64,000 nucleotides of DNA from Trichaptum fuscoviolaceum (taxonomy: Eukaryota > Basidiomycota > Agaricomycetes > Hymenochaetales > Trichaptaceae), in NCBI GenBank assembly GCA_910574455.1, contig CAJSYZ010000005.1, forward strand, positions 868,001-932,000, in the 5' to 3' direction. The notes under the pieces are model-generated. The model was not told where the DNA came from and did not search any database. It saw nothing but the letters and a program-made list of their open reading frames with translations. Shown in pieces: positions 23,617 through 34,513 of this stretch. Positions within the stretch are counted from its first letter, which is position 1, and each line of letters opens with the position of its first letter. The translations under genes were made by a program, and so were the position numbers.

Positions 23617-24111
23617 TCAGAAAGTCAATAATGATGTCGAAGCGCCTTCAAAACACGTATCGCGAACGTGGAAGGTACCCGCACTCGCTTTTTTACTTCG
23701 CCTCCACTGTGTCGCACGACGTCGGCCACCTTGCGCGGTCACTATTCAACGTTCTTCGATGGAGTCGTAGTGAGAGCAACAACGATGTAGAATGCCCTCG
23801 AATTTCAGTAAAACAGAAGATCCTATTGGCACAGAGGAGCGTGCTGCGTGCCCCGCGTGTCCATTCCGCAATCGTATTCCTCCGCACACAATCATGGCGT
23901 CAACACTTTTGCCCTCGTAGCTTTCAAGGTATGTTCGGCAATCTTTCTTTTCTTTTGAATAATCCACAAAGGACATGGGGAAAATAGTCCAGCTATAGCG
24001 CCCGAGTCGTTCGGATTGATGCAAGTATAATAAGCCCGGTGTAATTTGTTTACCCTCAACGCAGCACTCCTATCGTTCGCCAGAGCCCAGAAGTCTCAAA
24101 GAAGAACGATA
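23617..24111. promoter_or_regulatory. Shared divergent promoter region
   Basis: About 495 bp between the minus-strand metal transporter and the plus-strand iron-type dehydrogenase. Both genes start at its edges and face outwards, so their promoters must lie here. No specific factor site was identified. Confidence 0.5.
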
Positions 24112-25553
24112 ATGTCGGACGTCCATACAAATATCTCTACGGTTCCCAACTCCGAGTTGCATGGTTCTTTCGCGTACTCAGATACCCTCAAAGGCATATA
24201 CTATGGCCCAGGATGTCTCAAGAGTGCCTTGCCCAAGCTGCTTAGCACAATAGGTGCCTCAAAGGCACTAATCATCACCGGCCGAAGCCTGTACACCAAG
24301 ACCGATGTCGTGCGCCGTGTCGAAGCCGTACTCGGGCCTGCGCATGGGGCAACGTTCTGGGAGATCGGTGAGCACGCGCCCGTCGCGGGTGTCCGGGCAG
24401 GCGTGAAGGCACTTGAAGATGCTGGGGCAGATGTGCTTGTGAGCGTGGGCGGCGGCAGCCCCATCGATGCAGCGAAGGCGATTGCGTACTACTATCATCA
24501 GAACTCGGGGAAGGCGCAATGGCTGCCGCACATCGGGATTCCAACGACGTTGAGCGCAGCGGAGTACACAGTGTGTCCCTTCACTATCATGTCGAGTACC
24601 CGCTGATGGATTGGATCGATAGATCGGAGCTGGTTACACCGATGATGATGGAAATAAAGTGGCAGTGGCTGCACTGGAGATTGGTCTCACAGGCATCATC
24701 CTTGACGCCGAGCTCACACTAGCCACGCCCGACCGCCTCTGGCTATCCTCAGGCATGCGTGCTGTGGACCACGCCGTTGGTATGTCTCAGTCTCACCATA
24801 GCTCAGCGCACCTTGACTTATCACAATCACAGAGAACCTCTATCGGCCCCTAATCCCGCATCCTTTGAAGGTTCTCTGCTACGCCGCACTTGCCGACCTT
24901 TTCAAATACCTACGTGAATCAAAGACGAACCCGGCGGACGTCGAAGTGCGTCAGAAGCTGCAGGTTGCGTCTTGGATGAGCTTGTGGCCTATCAAGACCG
25001 AGCAATACAGGTATGATCTTCGTTCCTACTAAGAGATATGACGATATTGAGCCCGCTGGCAGTGCATTGGGTATTTCGCATGCTCTGGGACACAAGCTCG
25101 GCGCAAAGTACCATATTCCGCATGGGATTACATCCGTGCGATCATACATTTATTTACCCTAACACATACTAAGTAATGCTGCAGTGCCTAACGCTGTCGC
25201 CCGTAGTGGCTCTCCAAGCTCAAATCGCTTCACAAGACGACAAAGAGCACCTCGCCAACGCCTTATTCTACCTCCGCATCCCCTCATCGGGCAGCACTGA
25301 CGGGGATGTTTTAGAGCTCTCAAAAGCTATCGACCAGTAAGTATTTATATTGTCCTTTGCAACCAATATTGTATTAAATGAACTTCGACGCAGATTGGTC
25401 ATAGACTTAGATTTGAAGACTGACCTTGCAGCATACAACGTTCCGACAGCCGACTTGCCTGATATTGCTTCGAAAGCACTTGGCAGTCCTGATCACCCGC
25501 ATTTTGCACTTGTTGTGAAGGTATTAGAAAGCATACACCCAGGTTCGAATTGA
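24112..25553 (+). CDS. Iron-containing alcohol dehydrogenase / maleylacetate reductase family
   Basis: Six exons (24112-24570, 24623-24779, 24833-25010, 25063-25135, 25185-25336, 25394-25553) give 392 residues. The nucleotide-binding motif GGGSPIDAAKA is near residue 120. Metal-site regions are present: SSGMRAVDHAVENLY and SHALGHKLGAKYHIPHGIT. The length and the IPTTLSAAEYT segment fit the maleylacetate-reductase branch, which reduces maleylacetate with NAD(P)H at the end of chloroaromatic or resorcinol/hydroxyquinol degradation. Substrate is inferred from family only. The start at 24112 is the first in-frame ATG that gives a normal N-terminus. The metal transporter gene is divergent upstream, which might hint at shared control, but no site was seen. 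Confidence 0.9.
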
Positions 25554-25638
25554 TCATGTTGATAGCGACCCTCTATGTTCTTTGTATGATATCCATGAAT
25601 AAATTAAAACAAGACGACGATTAACAGTACATATTGCC

Positions 25639-28511
25639 CTACTCAAACTTGAAATGCTTATATCCTTCCAGCAGACCATCTGTCCTCTTCGTCACCCTCG
25701 CCCACTTGGGCAAGAATCCAAGCACTTCGTCATACGCCGGTATACCATCTAGCTCCGCCCACTCACACGCAACGCGGCCCTCGAGCTCGAGCTCCCCATC
25801 CCATCCGAGGCTCACATCAAACGTCCGCCCCCACGTCCGACTCCATAGCCGGAGCTCGTTGACGCCGTGTTTATCGAAAGGAAAGAGTTCCTGGACGTGC
25901 CCACTCGACCCCTGCACGCTGACCGACGTCGCATTGGCAGTGTCGAAGTAGATCCGGCAGTTGCGCGTGCCACCCTTACCCGAGACGGAAATTGAGCCCA
26001 TGCCTGGCGCAGTCTTGTTCGTAGACACACTGACCCACGACGACAAGTCGCCTTGGGCGACGTGTGGCTTGATACCTGGCCAAGTGCAGGATGGTACGCC
26101 CGCGCGGACGGAGTCCCAGTGGGAGCAATCCAGCTCATCTGACCAGGAGGAAGGTAGTTCGGAAACGATGTCCTGCGAAAGCCAGGGCTGCGAGCCGGAA
26201 AGTCTAACCAGATTTTTGCCACTATCGAGGTCGATAGTTTGCTGGAAAAATACCTTGAGCGGCGAGTCTGTCGAGAAGGGGAAGGCGAAGACGTTATATA
26301 GAAGAGTGACAACAAGAGCGACGACAGCGGCATACGCTACGGAGCGATGGATTTTGTGTACAAACGGTAGAAGAGGAACGAAGCTCAGGGTCCCTAAAAG
26401 AGCTGCCGAGAGATACACTGAAAAGTATGTTAGATTCTGTATTTAGGAAACGTACGAGAAACTGACCATTGTTAGGCGAGCTTCCATCTGCAAGAGTCTG
26501 GTTTAGACTATACAGAAGCATCAATGCTATCTGCGTAACCAGAATCACTGGGAAGGGTACAGAAAGTAGATACTGAGCGATCCATAGGCCCATCTCGTTG
26601 TCTTCCTCGATTTCACTCTGTGATACTACTCGCCCGTTAGTCGCTAAAAGGGGTGTACGTTCATTACTCTCGTCCCTATCGATTCGGCGGTCTTCTTCAT
26701 CTTGGATGATCGGATGCGAAGACTTGCGGAGCGCAGCAGGTAATTCGAAGTACTCGAGCAAACTGACGAGCAGAGCAGCGAGGGTTGCAGAGTAGAAGAA
26801 TGTTACGAAATAGAGACCACCAATATGAGACGAGCCGATGATGCCTGTGTCGATTGCAAGAAGGATCCACCAGAAAACGTACGTCTCGAAGAGGACCATC
26901 GACCTTTGCTGCGGAACATGCAGGAAGTAAGAGAAGAGTTCCAGAACAGTGTAGAACGAGACGTAGGCAAGAGCCAAGGAAGATATGAAGACGGTGGCTT
27001 TGGATGAGTAAACAATCTAAAGGCAAATAAGACTGTTGGTCAGACTGGGTAATGCACGTTAGACGTACAAATGGGTTGGTGTGTATGTACAGATATCCCA
27101 GGCCGATATTCAAGCCGCCTCCAAAGATGAGGGCCGCCGGAGCTCGTCCCCATCCCTTCGCTGTCCAGTACAGCTTCCCAGATGTCTTTGCAAAAAAGAC
27201 AAGTCCTCCCACGACGATTGGTCCGACAATGAGGAGCACAATGTTCATAATGTAAAAGCCATGTAGCGATAGTACTGCCAAAGCCTCGCCGAAAACTGAG
27301 AAGAATATTTAGCAATTTCATTCGATGAGACAACTTTCACTTACTGTCAAAATACGCCGGAATCCCGCCATTGTCCAAGCTTTGATCGTTTACGAGTGCC
27401 CTTCCCGTGTACAGCGCAGACTCTGCCATGTTCCATAATGCAGATTTCCCTCCTAAGCTAGGGATAGAGTCATCTTTCGTGTGGTATTTACTCCGCTGAC
27501 GATAGAATGTGTAGTCTAGTCCACCCAGAGATGCAGCCTCGTAAACAGTGTAGTCCGTTCCCGACTTGACAACGCCACGCGAAAAGGCGTCAGCGGAGAG
27601 GACTATTCCGTGAGGGTGCTTAGCATGTGCGAATGCCCGTGTGTGTCGCGATGAGGATGAACGTAAGAGTAAAGGACGGCTGAAGAGCGAAAAGGTTTAA
27701 GTCAAATTTGGTGAAAACCAGAGGTGTTGTTACACACCCGCCTGCACCAGCACCTTCGAGATTCAAGAAATCTTTGACTTCCGCAAGCCATGGGTGCTCA
27801 AGAAAACTACGAATGGAATGAATAACAAATTTTAAACTTTAAAGCACTAACGACTTACGCATGAGCACCATGAAGACCATCCTCCTCACCATTATTGATG
27901 TTAAAGACTACTGTTCTTTTTGGCTGGTTTTTGGAAAAATACGATACAAGCTGAATGAGCGTCGCCACGCCCATTCCGTCGTCTGTTGCACCTGGTGCCG
28001 TGGACACCGAGTCGAAATGAGCCGAGAATAGTACGCCCTTCGTTTCATTATTCGTACTCGTTCCATTGATGCGCACGAGGATGTTTGACCCTTCAAAGTA
28101 CGCGGCTGCTTGGTCTCTTCCGAATGTCACGTTCGAGGTAAGATCGTCAGCAACCTCAGTGAACGATGAGGACTGGGCGATGTCTGAGACACGGGTAAGG
28201 ATATAATCGCGGACGACATCATTCTGGTGCGAATTGTATGGATGAGGTAGACCGGCAATCTTTTGCGGAAGGCAGTTTTAGCTCCATGACTTTATGGCCT
28301 AATCTTGACTTACTTGGTGTAAATCCGCATATGCATCATTCAAGTTCAGTCCTATCTTGACCTGTTTCCGAGCCGATGGTATTGCAGGTAGGTCGTCGGT
28401 GATAAGTACCGTTGCGTAGATTGCAGCATAAACAAGCACAGTGAGTGCGGTGACTGGTAGCGTCTTGAAGCCCAACACTGCACGAATGCGCTCGCGCAAC
28501 CGGAGAGGCAT
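25639..28511 (-). CDS. PFF1: Vacuolar membrane protease, M28 metallopeptidase (PFF1-like)
   Basis: Seven exons (28511-28314, 28259-27859, 27806-27738, 27679-27345, 27295-27069, 27016-26467, 26417-25639) give 852 residues. After an N-terminal transmembrane helix comes the M28 catalytic domain: SAHFDSVSTAPGATDDG carries the first zinc ligands, NNGEEDGLHGAHAFLEHP the catalytic and binding glutamates, and YHTKDDSIPS the final histidine. About eight further membrane helices follow, then a C-terminal beta-rich luminal domain. This is the layout of the fungal vacuolar Pff1 protease. A polar loop (DEEDRRIDRDESNERTPLL) sits between helices. The gene is intact and convergent with the dehydrogenase gene, only 85 bp away. 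Confidence 0.92.
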
Positions 28512-28772
28512 ACCCAGCTAGAACAATGCTCTCGAGGTCGTCAAGTTCAGTTCGTAAAGAAGGCGGTTTGTGGTGGAAGGGTGGTGGTGGTAGGAGGACA
28601 AGAGAGGTAGCAGTATAACAGTCGACTCGATAATTACTTCAAGTACATGTTGAAAGCCTGGAAGCGGATCATACTATGCAGCCGTTGACGTCACCGTGAC
28701 TGGCATTCGACATTTCCATTTGAATTTCAAATATTATTCGCAACAAATGCAATTATTTACTGTAGTACGTCA

Positions 28773-30014
28773 TTACACAACATTCTTTTCCTTCTTTTCG
28801 AGCTCTCTAACCTCTCCTTCGACCGCTCGCCAGCTCGGACGGGGGATATCAAAGCCCTCACCAACGCGAGCAAAGGTGATCCCACCAAGCCTACTCACTG
28901 CTCGCAATTTTGCAGCATCGACGAGCGTCACACCGTCCCCAGTGTTCGGTTCTATTACAGAGTTGCGAATATGTGCGCGTTTAATAAGTCCGAGAACGAG
29001 CGTATTGGCAGGCGGAGCAGATGCAGGTGCGGAAGGTGGGTTGATGTCGAGGTGGTGGAAGAGCTGTCGCATATAAGACGTTAAGAAACGAGTATAAGTG
29101 TAAATCAAGCATATATTGTCGCACCTCGCATTCGAAGCTGACTGCACTCTCGCGCACGCGAGGCGGCTTGACGACTTCGCTCGGCTCTGGTGTCAAGCCG
29201 CTCACAGTCCATTCACTGACGTCCTCTGGGGCTTCCACAGAGCAGGCATTCGCCGCCTCAACGAAACTGGCAAAATTTGAACTTCGCCTGTCGGCAATGA
29301 TGAATAAAGTCTAGGCTTACGGTTCACTGATGATATTAACTACAAACTCCTTCGTTGCCAGGATGTTCTCGCGCGTGTCCTTCGGTTTTCGAGGGGAAAG
29401 CGTGAACGAAACGGAGATGAGGGGCGGATCATGTGCAATCTGAATAGACGTTTAGTTCTTCATCTACAAGTCAGAGAGGTAACAACGCACTAGAGAGAAG
29501 TAGCTAAGCAGCACAAGAAACACATTAGTAGGGATATACTAGGCCCGGGTGGCTATCCGTACCTGAACGGAGCGAGATTCGGTTCTCCTTTGGCTGAAAG
29601 CGAAGACACGAAAGCAACAGGGCGTGGCGTCACAGCAGAGGTAAGAAACCTGTATATGCTCCTGCGGCCCATGTCAATATCAGATCATACAGAGATGAGC
29701 GGAACTCACGGCTTCTCCATTTCCTCAAAGTTCAGCGTCTTCCACCCAAGCTTCTCATCCTCCTTCCACTGTCTGGCAAGTTCAGTGCCTTCCACGCCTT
29801 CACCAGTTTTCAGACCTTCACCCAGCTTCCAGCTCGGATCTGGCTCTTTCGTGAACCGGAATGCGGGAGCATCGCTGAACGGAGGCAACGTATTCGTGTC
29901 AGACATTTTCCGAAGCGTTGAAGATAATGACCGTCGAGAGTTAAGTGATAAGCTTTGCGGGACGGAACGAGACAGCACGCGCTGGCAAGCTAACTTGAAC
30001 CAGATTGACCGCAT
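28773..30014 (-). CDS. Flavin-reductase-like FMN-binding protein, mitochondrial presequence
   Basis: Exons 30014-29710, 29661-29563, 29503-29491, 29439-29321, 29266-29125 and 29063-28773 give 322 residues. The core matches the flavin reductase-like split-barrel family: FLTSAVTPRPVAFVSS, GEPNLAPFSYFS, RENILATKEFVVNI, and a terminal LGLIKRAHI strand. These proteins bind FMN and are often oxidoreductases of unknown substrate. Starting at 30014 gives an Arg/Ser-rich leader without acids (MRSIWFKLACQRVLSRSVP), typical of mitochondrial import; a second ATG at 29906 (MSDTNTLPPF) would give a cytosolic form. The third exon is only 13 nt. Confidence 0.85.
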
Positions 30015-30204
30015 GCCCAAGAGAATGGTGTGAATGTCGGCGAGAAGAAAAGGTGCATCATGGTCGAAGTCCGGAAACAAGATAGAAATACGCTCCCTCG
30101 CTCGAATGTTTATCCGAATGGGCAAAACAGTACTTGACAAGGAACATAAATCACCTTATAATAAACATGATATAATAGTACTTAAATAAAAATGCTTTAT
30201 ACAA

Positions 30205-30277
30205 GGGCGTCTAGCTCAGTGGTAGTAGCGCTCGCTTCGCATGCGAGAGGTCAGGCGTTCAATCCGCCTGTCGTCCA
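30205..30277 (+). tRNA. tRNA-Ala(CGC), second copy
   Basis: Identical over all 73 nt to the gene at 13280-13352, including the G3:U70 identity pair and the U6:U67 mismatch. It is followed by TTTT. Both copies are also preceded by CAA; beyond that the flanks differ. Confidence 0.95.
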
Positions 30278-30445
30278 TTTTCCTCCACATACTGTTTTGC
30301 TCATTTTCTTTCCTACACTTATTTTTATTTCATTCGGTATTTCAGAGACAAGTTTCTTTTTATTTTTTAATGTACATGAATATGCATGAAATGCAGTGAA
30401 AAACAAAAGAAACATTTGTAGTCAATTATAATGGTTTTTAATAGT

Positions 30446-31816
30446 TTACGGTGACACAAGAGTTTTGACTTCTACAATAGTTCCTGAGAAGAGGCGATGG
30501 AGTTCATTGCATTGCGGTTCGGTGAAACCTGGACAGTCGAACACGTACAGTTCCTTTAGAGACGATATTAATTGAATATCCTTGAAAATGTGTAAGAGCT
30601 GGTTTCCGGTGATATTCTCGCAAGTTACGATCCCAAGTGTCTTCAAGACGGCTGGCCTTCCGCGGTCAGAGAGTAATCTTCGGCTGAGAAGAATTGGGAA
30701 AGAAGTGTCGAGTATACAGAATTCTAACCATAAAGTTTCGAGATGTGTTAGCATAGCTAAGCAATCGGACAGTCGCGAAGGACCGCCATCGAGTTCTCTC
30801 AGTGATAGCTGACGTATAGGCGGTTTCGAGCGATCAAAGAAATCCAAGAGATGATTCCACGGGCCACCCGCTGCAATTTCACCAGACAGTTGCAGCTCCT
30901 GTAGATTTGGAGCGACGAGCTCATCAAGCAGAGGGCCGATGTCGGTTATGTAAAGCCACGACAGATCGAGACTGATTAAATTGTTCGCAATCACAACCTC
31001 GTTTGGAGGTGAGTCTCCAAGGTTGATGTAGGCAGAGAGGTGGCGCAGAAGCGGAAACTCAGCGAGTATGACCAAGAGTTCAGAGTTAGATACACAGGAA
31101 ATTCCGTTGGTGTCTCGTAGGTCAAGTTTTGTCAAAGAGTTTCTGAGCCTTCCATGAAAATCTGACCCGAATTCATCGACAGTTTGCCAGGCACCGAGTA
31201 CAGTCAAAGGTAGATTTAGCATTTCTGTTGGATTCGGAGGACCGGAAACACCAGAATACCATTGGTAGCGTTCCTCTAGCACAGGGACGACGCCGTAGCT
31301 TCCGGATCGAATATGAGATTCAAAGTAAGCCTCGGCCAATGTCGAGCGGTTTCGAGTTTCTTTCAGTAAAGCCGCTGCTTTTGTAATAACGCGAAAGAGC
31401 GTGAGTGTATCTTGAGGAAATAAGAGATACTCTCCATAATTATCTTTGAATGTAACGCCGATTGACATGGGCCGCGACATGCTGCGTGGCACCCATAATT
31501 TGACTAGCTCAAGTGCTGGTTCGATGTTTGCTTTCCTGACTATAATTTGCATGTTCGTCCAGAGCCTCGGTGTTCGTAACGCAACCTCTCTCCAGAACCT
31601 ATTCACGTGCGAGAGACGTAACGCTTGTATGGTTGGATAGATGAAGCCTAAAGATGTGCTAGGCCCGTCGTCACACACCCAAATGAAGATCTCGCTGACG
31701 AGCTCTTGAGGTAGAGACCCGATAAGTCGGCCGAGCTGAGTATACAACGCAGGGAAGATGGGACATGTGAGTTGCACTGAGATGCACTGTGAGGCAGAAG
31801 GTGAGTCATAGTCCAT
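30446..31816 (-). CDS. F-box-like protein
   Basis: A single open frame, 456 residues from the ATG at 31816. The F-box is near residues 30-80: IGSLPQELVSEIFIWVC followed by LRLSHVNRFWREVALRTPRLW, the standard agaricomycete F-box pattern. Irregular leucine-rich segments follow (LTKLDLRDTNG, LLRHLSAYINL, LISLDLSWLYI, LQELQLSGEI, LETLWLEFCIL). The N-terminus lacks the usual coiled coil before the F-box; the frame stays open further upstream without ATG to about 31888, so an upstream exon or partial loss is possible. Likely SCF substrate receptor by family; target unknown. Confidence 0.8.
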   Translation of the reverse strand: MDYDSPSASQCISVQLTCPIFPALYTQLGRLIGSLPQELVSEIFIWVCDDGPSTSLGFIYPTIQALRLSHVNRFWREVALRTPRLWTNMQIIVRKANIEPALELVKLWVPRSMSRPMSIGVTFKDNYGEYLLFPQDTLTLFRVITKAAALLKETRNRSTLAEAYFESHIRSGSYGVVPVLEERYQWYSGVSGPPNPTEMLNLPLTVLGAWQTVDEFGSDFHGRLRNSLTKLDLRDTNGISCVSNSELLVILAEFPLLRHLSAYINLGDSPPNEVVIANNLISLDLSWLYITDIGPLLDELVAPNLQELQLSGEIAAGGPWNHLLDFFDRSKPPIRQLSLRELDGGPSRLSDCLAMLTHLETLWLEFCILDTSFPILLSRRLLSDRGRPAVLKTLGIVTCENITGNQLLHIFKDIQLISSLKELYVFDCPGFTEPQCNELHRLFSGTIVEVKTLVSP

Positions 31817-31888
31817 ACAGGGAATGTGAAGAGGGAGGGCTCCTGCCTTGGGTAAATATTCGCCTTGAAATATGAACAGACATGACAA

Positions 31889-32392
31889 TGTCGGAGAGCC
31901 AGATCCGCTGACAAGCGAGGCCCTTGCATAGGGCGCCGTTTTGAAGTGCTTCAGTTTGTATGGCTTCCATTGCTAGGTTTCAGGGTGCATAATGTTCCTC
32001 TCATAGACGTGTATTTTCGTAGCCCACTTGGGGAGAGCAAAGTCCCGGGATTGCAGCTCTGAAAATGATAACTTTGCATTGTCGGGCAGATCGTGTGAGT
32101 TCATAGAAATCATGTAAGATACAACATAGACATTACCTTTGGTAAACTTTGTACAAATTTGTTCTAGTAAGTAAATGCTGATTGACTCACATAGAGCACT
32201 TCGCTTTGATGCCCTGATCGCTCGCGTTGTACTATGCGCGATGCTGCCGCATTCCTTGATTCAGAGGTACAAAGACGCCGGAACATTTAGGTATGAGGAA
32301 AACAAAATCCAAATGCATATGCAATCTGGACATTTCATGAATTTACTTCTTGGATAAGAACGGTAGCTATGTGGTCGGATGGAGAAGGGAGT
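31889..32392. other. Intergenic region
   Basis: Promoter side of the F-box gene and left flank of the inverted-repeat element. The 9-bp target duplication GAAGGGAGT is at 32384-32392. No gene is seen. Confidence 0.4.
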
Positions 32393-32550
32393 TAGCCTCG
32401 TGACCAGGCCAGGCGTAGCGTTTTTAGATGTCTGCTGTGGCAGACCGGCGCTAGCCGGCCTGGTTTCTCTAACGAAAACTTTGGCGCTATCATATTGAGT
32501 TTGAAATTAATCCAAATGAAGCAGTGATATCATAGGTCTTGCTCATGTAA
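32393..32550 (+). repeat. Left terminal inverted repeat
   Basis: About 158 bp; the inner part from about 32488 to 32528 is almost identical to the reverse complement of the right end, the outer part is more diverged. Confidence 0.8.
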
Positions 32551-32639
32551 GGCAAGCATTATTTTAGACTTTTTTTTTGAATACATTATTTTGTCACGGC
32601 TCACGCTGAGATCTTCGCGGTGTGCAAACACTTTTGGCT

Positions 32640-33376
32640 CTCCCATCCATAGACGACGCTCGAGCATTTCAGAGATGTGGTGAGTACACGATTCTGTCTC
32701 TCTAATTTGTGCTAGTATTCACCTCAACATGTCGCTCGTGGGTGCTGTGGCATTTGCGCATGTGATGGATGTATCGCAGCGGTGGTGATTGAACCTTTGG
32801 CTGAAGATTGCGGAGAGTGCTCGCCATTCTGGACAGGAGCTAGACTGCGCCGGAGAGCTTGAGGACACGTTTTAAGTTGTGGAATATATGAAGGCCGCTT
32901 CTCTCATTTTTGAAAAGATTCCATCACACCGAGACTTCCATGTGAGACTCGATTTGACTCAGTGACCGTATTAATTGCGGTGCATGCGCAGCCAGTGTTA
33001 TAACTAGTGCAATCTCATTTAACTCATATTGTAGAAGGGAAAGGGTGTGCTGGATCGTATGGGAGATCTCAAGAGGCCGCAGGTGGATTCACATAATGCA
33101 TGGGAGAGCAAGTACGGCGGAAGAGAAGAGACACTGGAAGAGAAGAGACACTCGAATCCTCGCGCCTCTCCAAACCAAACCAAATCTCTCTCGCGTCAAG
33201 CAAGCGTCAATGTCAAAGGGACGCAGACATGGTATCTGGATGCTTCAGTGGTTGCACAGGAGAAGCGGCGACGTGACGAGGTACAGGTGGGAGCAACGGA
33301 ATCGCTCGAGCAGGCTGCTATAAGACAGAGACAACCTGTCACGTATACCTTTGCATCTATTGACTTAGACTTTTAA
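32640..33376 (+). pseudogene. Putative captured gene fragment inside the inverted-repeat element
   Basis: Plus-strand sequence with gene-like structure. A coding-like piece at about 32881-32940 (MKAASLIFEKIPSHRDFH) ends at a GTGAGA donor; after a TTGTAG acceptor at about 33034 the frame continues to a stop at 33376 (KGKGVLDRMGDLKRPQ ... TYTFASIDLDF). The 3' exon is polar and rich in Lys/Arg/Gln. An earlier exon ending GAGATGTG before GTGAGT is possible near 32676. I do not recognise the parent gene. It could also be an expressed small gene. Confidence 0.4.
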
Positions 33377-33383
33377 TCTCTGA

Positions 33384-33539
33384 TTACATGAGTGTATCTA
33401 CAAAAACATTGCCTCATTTGGATTAATTTCAAACTCAATATGATAGCGCTTTAAATTTCGGCTAGAGATCCCAGACCGCTGCGCTGAGCCCCACCCAGTG
33501 GCCGGCGACCCCAAAAGCAGCGGTCTGGTTACGAGACTA
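33384..33539 (-). repeat. Right terminal inverted repeat
   Basis: About 156 bp, reverse complement of the left end with small indels. It begins just after the stop codon of the internal reading frame. Confidence 0.8.
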
Positions 33540-33548
33540 GAAGGGAGT

Positions 33549-34513
33549 TGGACAGAAAACCCGAGTGTTGACTCAAAAGTTGTAGTACACACAATACTAA
33601 TAAACAATCTTTGTCCCACGCTGCCAGTATCATTTACTACATATGTGCTCTCAGAATGCGCACATAGACTCGACAACTATCATCATCATAAAATCAGAAC
33701 TTCTATTTCTACTGATATAAGCGACTGGTGCCGAGTATAAATTAACTGAGTTCGCTCTAAAAAAGCTTCGCGAATGATCGGATCACGATAATTCTACTAG
33801 AGGGACAGCCTGGGTGACTGTATACTACACAGTACTAATTGAGATATCGGAAAGTTCGCAACTACGATATCTGCGGCGATGCATAAGGACGTGGAAATGA
33901 TCGTGATATACTGTATGCTGTCACGGCTTTATTAATTGTCAGCGCATCAGCGCTGAGCGCCCATTTCATCAGGGCTCAAGTTACAGTGTTATGCAGATAT
34001 TCGATCTACCATGATATGAGTGTGCACTAGCTAAATGCGTTTGCGAAGCCAAGCCGTAAGCCTCCATCTAGTATCAAAAATCAAGCGCCTTGCGCTTTTC
34101 AGAAGAAGGCATGATAGTAATTGTATTGGAGACAATGTTGCTACTACAATGTGCGGAAGCGAGAGAAATACAAAGCTTATAGATAGACGTAATAAAAATA
34201 TATGTGTGAGGATATTGTGAAAGAAGGTGGAGCTTTCAGCGATTTGTTCGAAATAATGAATAAAAGAGATGAAGTAATAGATAGATAAATTATAGAAGAG
34301 TAAATCCATCAGTGCCTGCGATGGACTGAACATATTGTAATTTTCATGAAGAGCCAAGAGAAGCATGTTCGGAAGCCGACTCCGGTCAACAATGACTACG
34401 GTCTCCACTGGCTCTTCAGAACGGCATTCGATTGATAGAAGGGTTGATATAACACGAATGCCTAAACAGTCATCAGTGCCAAAATCTCGGCAGGCAATAC
34501 GGAATTATTCACC
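33549..34513. other. AT-rich gene-free region
   Basis: Rich in A and T with only chance frames. It separates the inverted-repeat element from the 3' end of the next gene. No repeat or RNA gene recognised. Confidence 0.4.

Larger units (their letters stand above)
32393..33539. mobile_element. Non-autonomous Mutator-like element with long TIRs (Pack-MULE candidate)
   Basis: A 1,147-bp element. The ends are long inverted repeats: 32393-32550 against 33384-33539. The outermost bases read TAGCCTCGTGACCAG on the left and, reversed, TAGTCTCGTAACCAG on the right. A core of more than 35 bp is nearly perfect (ATTGAGTTTGAAATTAATCC at about 32494-32513, complementary at about 33420-33439). The element is flanked by the perfect 9-bp direct repeat GAAGGGAGT (32384-32392 and 33540-33548). 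Long TIRs with a 9-bp target duplication are the hallmark of Mutator-like elements. No transposase is present. The interior holds exon- and intron-like sequence with no link to transposition. Confidence 0.8.
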
